From assembly GCF_964355755.1 (NCBI RefSeq), contig NC_092679.1, positions 17,226,932 through 17,290,931 of the forward strand: DNA of 64,000 bases, read 5' to 3'. Source of the stretch: Antedon mediterranea (Eukaryota > Echinodermata > Crinoidea > Comatulida > Antedonidae). Of the stretch, positions 58,201-64,000 are shown piece after piece (positions within the stretch are counted from its first letter, which is position 1; the number at the start of each line of letters is the position of its first letter). The notes beneath the pieces were generated by a model, which worked only from the letters and a program-made list of their open reading frames with translations, had not been told where the DNA came from and did no database searches. Position numbers and translations under genes: made by a program.

Positions 58201-59990
58201 AGTGAAAGATTTAAACAAAACCTAAGGCTGTGTTCAGACTAGCGTATAAATCGTAAAGCGGGACGTGTTTGCACCAATTGTCAGATAATGTATACTGTAG
58301 CATTGATTTACAAAACAGAAATTTGAAAGAAACACAAAAACATATTAATATCCCGTTCTAAACAGTTAGAACATTTGCTGAATATGTTTTGAATCAATGA
58401 AATATAATTTAAAAATAGGATGATGAAATATAAATTTATAACAAAAGCAAGAACCAAGAGATGGTGGAAATTAAAGTTAGTTTAAATGGTGTGTACAGTG
58501 GTACTGTATATTGCAGACAATATACAGTAGTGCAGTTCAACAAATTTGCAATACAGAACTGTTGATGATGTGCTGTATTAGGGACTATTTTATGTAATAA
58601 AATATTTATAATAAACAATTTTGTAAATGTTGTCTGCATCATGTGTTTTTCATTTCAGCCATGTCACTCAAAATTTTTTTCTTGTATCTGTATTTATTAA
58701 AAACTTTAGACTTTAATCTATTTATAGAAAATTATTAAATAACCATGCTCATTTATACTGATTTTATGATTCGTGCATGACCGATTTCACTATAATAATC
58801 CATCAGGTAATATTGACCAGGTCAATGTTTAATGCAGCTTTGTGTGTGCAATGCCCAGGTCAGCATTACGTGACAGAGGTGTCAAAGTGACAATTTTTTG
58901 GGATATACTGTAGCCTTGTTAGACTTGGCCATTGTCTTTTTTTTTTATTTATTTGTTTTTATTTAGATTTTTTTCTGAAAATCAAGTAGTATACGTATGA
59001 AACGCCATATGTGCCAAAATATTTATCCGTTTTACTAATATTAAGACAGAACCCAGACTATAGCCTTGCCAATGGTTTGTTCAAACTAATAAATAATGGT
59101 ATGTTTGGAAGTATGACATTACAAAATGCCATTTTGATAAAATACTTTATAAAATAATATTTTCCCCATAAATTACTATTATTGTTACACTAACTAATAA
59201 TTAAAATAAAAAAATTAATTAAAATATTAAAATGTTTCTCATTTGGGGATGTGTATAGAATAGGGCTTGCTATAAAAACATGGAAATGGTGAGAGAGTAC
59301 CTTTGAAACAACACGTACTGACCAGAGGCCTAAACCGCTAATTATTAGATTATGAGTTCTTATACTATAAAACCCAATCAAGGGCTCCACATTGACACTA
59401 GTAATAAATATATGCAACAACTTCAGACAGACAATAGTTTCAACAAGTTCTGTCATTTTCCCACACAAATATTAGTTCCGTTTGAATTCATTGGAATTTT
59501 ATTGATTTTATCCAAACTCAATGTCAGACTAATTGAGGGAGCTATTTATTGGAGTACTGTATTTAGTGGTTTATGTAGAGGGCATTGGCTTTAATTCAAT
59601 TCGTCAATTCAAATTAATAAACCAGAATCTACTGCAAGGCCCATTTTGCATTTACTGTATGCAGACATAAAATATGCAAATGTGGTTTGTATTTGCATCA
59701 AAAAAGTAACTTTAAGGTCATCTAACTAGCTTACATGTGGGTATGCAAAGTAGTAGATGATGGAATATAAGGTCTAAACATTTGTTACTTCTACTTGGTG
59801 TAAAGAGCTACAGAAGTCCAGAAAAATCTGACCTTGTGAAGAGGTCATCTGAGGTCAAATTAGATGGAGCTAGAAAAAACTTAGGGCAGATGTCAAGATC
59901 TGTAAACAGAAAATTCCACATGAGACCAATCAATGAAAAAATACATTTTACAAAGTACAAAAAAAAAATGAATGTTACCATCAATCTTAT
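58201..59990. other. Intergenic stretch downstream of OPA3
   Basis: It holds the OPA3 3' UTR. No other gene was recognised. GGCTGTGTTCAGACTAGCG at about 58226 resembles a transposon terminus, but no partner end was found nearby. Confidence 0.45.
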
Positions 59991-59992
59991 TG

Positions 59993-60096
59993 GACAAAAA
60001 AGTGTGACATATATGGACATGATGATGTCATATCAATACCATATTTGTGCACATCACACTTTTTTGTCAAACTAGTTTGATAGTGTAGACAGGGCT
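59993..60096. mobile_element. Harbinger-type MITE, 5' end lost
   Basis: It carries GGACATGATGATGTCATATC, TGTGCACATCACACTTTTTT and the intact 3' end AGTTTGATAGTGTAGACAGG GCT followed by TTA. The left terminus is not recognisable. A shorter relative lies at 60826-60899 (ATGCCCATGATGATGATAC, GGCACATCACACTTTTTTGT). Confidence 0.8.
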
Positions 60097-60623
60097 TTAT
60101 GCATGGATGGATGGAGGTTATTAAAACTAGCATCAGTTATAACAATTTTTTGAAAAGATGGGGAATAAAAAAGGTCTCATGTGACCCAGATATATATATT
60201 AGGTTGGTTGGAATACTTTAGTTTTGGTAAAACTTCACACCACAAACATTCAATAGTCTCTGATAACACACAAAATGGTAAGAAATATATCTGCAAAAAA
60301 AATATTTAAAATATTATATTTACACATTGTTACCTCACTACATTGTATTACAACTTTGTTAAATGTCAGAAAATATATTTACAATTTCTACAAATTGATA
60401 AAATTCAAAATAGTTACAGAAGAAATTATGTACAAGTCTTGCATTATGGTTTCATATATGAAATGACTGTACAGATTTTCCAGGCTTATTTGCCATCTTG
60501 AATGAATGAAATGTTGCGAAACACGTCCATGCACCTTCCACTCTGCGTCAATAGCAGTATGAGAAACGTGGTGTTTGTTTTGCTTGGTTTTCAATCGGAG
60601 AGACTTGAGTAGGGTTCTCTTTA

Positions 60624-61611
60624 TCAATCAATGTTGGTTTTCATGAATTCTTGCAGAGCTACCAACCTTGCATCAATGTCAGACATCTCAGCAGTTCTGT
60701 CGTAATAATCATCTGTAGATAAATGAATTAACTGATTTATTTTTTTCATTTTATTTAAATTCAAACTCTACAACCACTTAAGGAATGGAATACATATAGA
60801 AATACGAGACAACATGAACATCGACAAAAGGAGATATATATGCCCATGATGATGATACTATATTTTGGCACATCACACTTTTTTGTCAAACTAGTTTTCT
60901 AATGAAAGAAAAATGTCCTAAATTACGCAAAAAATTAAATAAAACATTTTAAACCAAATAAATTATTTAAAACTGAACAATAAAGAATTAACACCACAAT
61001 AGTTAATTTAATGTCTTACATTTTCAAAGGCATTAAACATTTACATTATATTTATTTTAATAACTATCACCATACGTTACAGCATTGCCATAAGAACACA
61101 TAGAAAACAAATAAAACACAAAATATAAGTGTTTACAAAAAATGATATGAATATAACCAAAATCAGACTTTATTCATACAAAATTTATTATATAGTTTGG
61201 AACATATTTCATCATAATCAATAAATCAATCAATCGTTCGATTTATATAGCGCCATTCCAACATTCATTGCTCATGGCGCTGTAAAAAAAAAATCTGAAA
61301 AGGTGAGTTTTGAGTAATGACTTAAAGTGACTCAATAATGATGTGTGTTTAATGTTCAAGGGTAGCTGGTTCCAGAGCCTAGGTCCAGCAACACTGAATG
61401 TCCGATCTCCCCAACTACATTTTAATAGAAAGTGAAGCTCAAACCAAGAAACAGTGATAAACCATAGATGAAAAATGACCACATATTATTCCTTTAGGTT
61501 TTAAAAGCGTAAAATTGTAGACTTACCATGATAAGTTTTCCGTGTATTGCTTGTATCAGCAAGTGGCTTACGTAACCTTACGTGATCACTCTCTGGGTTT
61601 GGTGTACTCAT
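60624..61611 (-). CDS. Possible small coiled-coil protein or C-terminal exons of a larger gene
   Basis: Minus exons 61611-61527 and 60712-60624 join in phase 1 (GTAAGT donor, ATCTACAG acceptor) to 57 aa: MSTPNPESDHVRLRKPLADT, then SNTRKTYHDDYYDRTAEMS and DIDARLVALQEFMKTNID, stop. The end is a short amphipathic helix. The composition and clean splice sites support a real gene. The first ATG follows a possible acceptor (AATACAG at about 61613), so these may be the last exons of a longer gene extending right, beneath or beyond the LINE. The end is faintly like C-termini of centriolar coiled-coil proteins, but I cannot name it. Confidence 0.5.
61197..61482 (-). pseudogene. LINE ORF2 3' fragment with (GATT)n tail
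   Basis: On minus, SWGDRTFSVAGPRLWNQLP, then HTSLLSHFKSLLKTHLFR is the conserved end of CR1/Rex-type reverse-transcriptase proteins. Downstream, GGCGCTATATAAATCGAACG and GATTGATTGATTTATTGATT form the usual 3' tail. It is truncated on the 5' side and lies inside the intron of the small gene at 60624-61611. Confidence 0.82.
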
Positions 61612-61912
61612 TACTGTATTACTATGTTAAGTTTATTCCACATGTATACTGTCTCATGTAATACCTATACCCATCTATCAAATTTATGATAACTATAAGC
61701 AAAATATATATACCATGCTTAGAGTCTTTGATTACAATGAACTCTCTGTGTCCTTATTCTGATCTAGAGAAAATGGCAGCGATCTATCAAACACAAAATT
61801 AAACTGTTACAAAGAAATTGGTCAAAAAGCAAAAAAACATTTTTTAAATGGGGGTTAGCGCTATTATTATTATTATTATTACTATTATTAAAGAACAACT
61901 CGACTCGACACA

Positions 61913-62656
61913 ATGAACACCGACGTATTTTTGCTCTGTTGTGTCTGGTTTATTTCATTTACTTTCTCGTTTACCCCAACACAATATCCCTTTAATGATG
62001 ATCACGAAGTGTTTTGGAGTGGTTATGGATGCAATTGTAACAACAATTTTTACCAATCTTTGTTCAAATACGTGAATTTTAGCACAATAAACCTAGGCCG
62101 GCAGAGCGAATTTCAAAGAATAGCATTACCGGTGTGTGAAAGGGTCTGTGTAGTCAGCTGTCCAGGTCAGTATGCAAATGTTAAATGGAGCCAAGTTGAA
62201 ATGGAATATACAAAGCGTTCTATGAACAACTTTGTGCAATATTTTTTCTACTATTTTACTGATGCAGTCTACATTCGATTTATTCTTGACGACGATTTTC
62301 ATCCGATACCATTTTATTATTCAAAATGTGCAATAACCAGCTGTCCAGGTCAATATGCACATGTTAAGTGGAACCAGGTAGAAATGGAACTTACACAACG
62401 TTCTATGAACAACTTTGTGCAATATTTTTTCTACTATTTTAATGATGCTGTTTACATTGACGACGATTTTCATCCGATACCTATTTATTATTCAAAATGT
62501 GCAATATCAATAACTGGCCTTACATCATTACAAGTACGAAAGAAATCGAAGGTTAAATTCCTTGGCAGGGCTGTGTCATACTATTCAAATTCGGTTAGTA
62601 CTCTACGTATTTGGTCTGTTGTACTTGGAGGGGACATAGAAGTCAATCCTGGCCCA
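61913..62656 (+). other. Secreted-like leader protein of the LINE, released by 2A
   Basis: If the 2A motif acts, the ribosome would skip between Gly (62651-62653) and Pro (62654-62656). That would release a 247-residue leader (through the NPG Gly) with a signal-peptide-like start, paired Cys residues (VCERVCVVSCPGQ) and the tandemly duplicated aromatic-rich domain. I do not recognise the duplicated domain. The endonuclease-RT part would begin with Pro and remain cytosolic. The skip and the targeting are inference from the motif. Confidence 0.65.
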
Positions 62657-64000
62657 AATGCTACTAATTCGAATAATAAAAGTAGCTCTTTAAAGGTGTA
62701 CTACCAAAACGTTCGTAGTGTAAAAAATAAAATAGAATCGTATAAATCGGAATTGTTTAGTCACATGTGCACAAGATACATAGACGTTGTAGCACTAACT
62801 GAAACCTGGTTAAATAACACTGTAATTGATTGTGAACTGTCTTTAGATGGCTTTAATCTATATCGCAGGGACCGGCAAGAGGACAAGAGAGGAGGTGGAG
62901 TTTTAATCTTAATTAACAACAAATACAGGTCGTGTCGTCTCATTAAGTTTGAAGATGAAAGTCAAGAACTAATGTGGGTTAAAATTCAACTGTCTAGAAA
63001 AAAATGTTTAATTATTGGTATATATTATCGCCCACCATCGGCACCTAAATCTCAAATCGATCGTCTCTGTGAGTCTATAAACAATGTGCAATATGAATTT
63101 CAGGGCTTCAATCATGACGTTATGTTATTAGGAGATTTTAATCTACCTGAGATAAAATGGCGTTTGAATAGTTATAATAAGTGCAATATTGTAGAATGTG
63201 AAGCTCCCGACAACTCTAATGGCAAATTTTTTATAGATAATATTTTACAGGGCAATAATTTTAATCAATTTGTATATTTTCCGACATGTGCCGATCACAC
63301 TCTTGATCTTGTCTTGTGCAATACTATATGCCATGAAGTTTCATCCGGTGAAGATATTTTCACTTCTGACCACTGTGCAATAAATTTTAAATATCCTATA
63401 GAGTTTAACAAACACCTTATCAATAATGACGATCGATTGTTACATAACTTTAAAAAACTTAACAAATTAGATTTTATACAAACGCTTTCTCCTATTCCTT
63501 GGCATTTACTTGATCTTGCCGTTGACATTGATGAGGCAGTTAATTTATTTTATGATTTTATTTTTGCTGCTATCAAAGATCTTGTCCCTGTTTTTAGACC
63601 TAAGAGAAAACTCCCACCATGGTTTGATAATGAGCTCTACACTGCTCTGAAATCTAAAGAATCATATTTTAGAGAAAAAAAACGTAATCCAAATAGGTTA
63701 AATATTGAAAATTTTCGATTTGCTAGGTCAAATTTTAAACGACTTTGTAGATTTAAGTATCGAACCTATGTTAATTCATTATGTTGTAATTTAAGTTGTA
63801 ATCCGAAACGTTTTTGGTCTTGGATAAAATCCTCAAGAAAAAATAATAATAACATCCCTTCAGAACTTCATTTTAATAATCAGTCAGCTTACACTGTAAA
63901 AGACAAAGCAAACTTACTTAATCAGTTTTTTTATTCTGTTTTTAGTCCTATTAACAACGATTTGGATATTCCTAATCTTCCTGAATATCCCATTGATTGC
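61913..64000 (+). CDS. CR1-like LINE ORF: signal peptide, duplicated domain, 2A, endonuclease (runs off window)
   Basis: From ATG at 61913 the frame is open for 696 codons to the window edge. Residues 1-21 (MNTDVFLLCCVWFISFTFSF) look like a signal peptide. Two tandem copies of about 58 residues follow (SCPGQYANVKWSQVEME and SCPGQYAHVKWNQVEME, each with RSMNNFVQYFFYYF and DDDFHPIP). Then GGDIEVNPGP, a canonical 2A ribosome-skipping motif, lies at 62627-62656. Next is an AP-type endonuclease: YYQNVRSVKNKI, VALTETWL, IYYRPP, MLLGDFNLP, DHTLDLVL, TSDHCAI. The linker region (PPWFDNEL.., FWSWIKSS) precedes the reverse transcriptase, which lies beyond the window. 2A motifs in APE-type LINEs of sea urchin and other marine invertebrates are known. 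Confidence 0.9.
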   Translation, partial: MNTDVFLLCCVWFISFTFSFTPTQYPFNDDHEVFWSGYGCNCNNNFYQSLFKYVNFSTINLGRQSEFQRIALPVCERVCVVSCPGQYANVKWSQVEMEYTKRSMNNFVQYFFYYFTDAVYIRFILDDDFHPIPFYYSKCAITSCPGQYAHVKWNQVEMELTQRSMNNFVQYFFYYFNDAVYIDDDFHPIPIYYSKCAISITGLTSLQVRKKSKVKFLGRAVSYYSNSVSTLRIWSVVLGGDIEVNPGPNATNSNNKSSSLKVYYQNVRSVKNKIESYKSELFSHMCTRYIDVVALTETWLNNTVIDCELSLDGFNLYRRDRQEDKRGGGVLILINNKYRSCRLIKFEDESQELMWVKIQLSRKKCLIIGIYYRPPSAPKSQIDRLCESINNVQYEFQGFNHDVMLLGDFNLPEIKWRLNSYNKCNIVECEAPDNSNGKFFIDNILQGNNFNQFVYFPTCADHTLDLVLCNTICHEVSSGEDIFTSDHCAINFKYPIEFNKHLINNDDRLLHNFKKLNKLDFIQTLSPIPWHLLDLAVDIDEAVNLFYDFIFAAIKDLVPVFRPKRKLPPWFDNELYTALKSKESYFREKKRNPNRLNIENFRFARSNFKRLCRFKYRTYVNSLCCNLSCNPKRFWSWIKSSRKNNNNIPSELHFNNQSAYTVKDKANLLNQFFYSVFSPINNDLDIPNLPEYPIDC

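Overview
This is a metazoan nuclear window of about 64 kb: AT-rich, with spliced genes, long introns, GT-AG splice sites and many transposons. The frequent TAGGCCTA words, a BEL/Pao element and a CR1-like LINE carrying a 2A motif suggest a marine invertebrate deuterostome, most likely an echinoderm. That placement is inference.

The backbone is a double-C2 synaptotagmin gene of the SYT14/SYT16 type on the minus strand (56913 down to 15511). Its four 3' exons (common acidic exon, C2A, linker plus start of C2B, rest of C2B) are preceded by eight 5' exons. Three of these form one N-terminus with a transmembrane segment. The other five (A-E) each begin with their own ATG and end in a phase-1 GT donor, and the common exon has a phase-1 acceptor. 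Four of the five start with a Cys-Cys cluster within the first ten residues; the fifth starts with an amphipathic region. The locus therefore looks like a bank of interchangeable membrane anchors for one C2A-C2B module.

On the plus strand (1704-10450), converging on the first gene tail to tail, is a shortened paralogue of 328 aa. It has an exon 1 homologous to exon E and of identical coding length (313 nt), the same exon phases, a single C2 domain, and a unique basic tail in place of C2B. Its roughly 100-bp intron 2 was expanded to 4.65 kb by an apparently intact PIF/Harbinger transposon whose transposase gene and MADF/Myb-like gene have interlocked exons on opposite strands. An inverted partial copy of exon 1 lies 440 bp upstream of the start codon.

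A complete BEL/Pao retrotransposon (18571-25695, identical 265-bp LTRs, GTCCT target duplication, one open polyprotein frame) sits in a syt14/16 intron. Other mobile DNA includes a Sola-like element with a broken transposase, two other large non-autonomous TIR elements, Harbinger-type and TTAA-type MITEs, tRNA-derived SINEs and LINE 3' ends.

To the right, an OPA3 gene (57345-58200, plus) starts 432 bp from the transmembrane first exon of syt14/16 in head-to-head orientation, so the two probably share a promoter. A possible small coiled-coil gene (60624-61611, minus) follows. The window ends inside the 5' part of a CR1-like LINE whose reading frame encodes a signal-peptide-like start, a tandemly duplicated Cys-containing domain, a 2A ribosome-skipping motif and an AP endonuclease. 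Long stretches between these features hold only intronic or intergenic DNA, with minisatellites noted individually.
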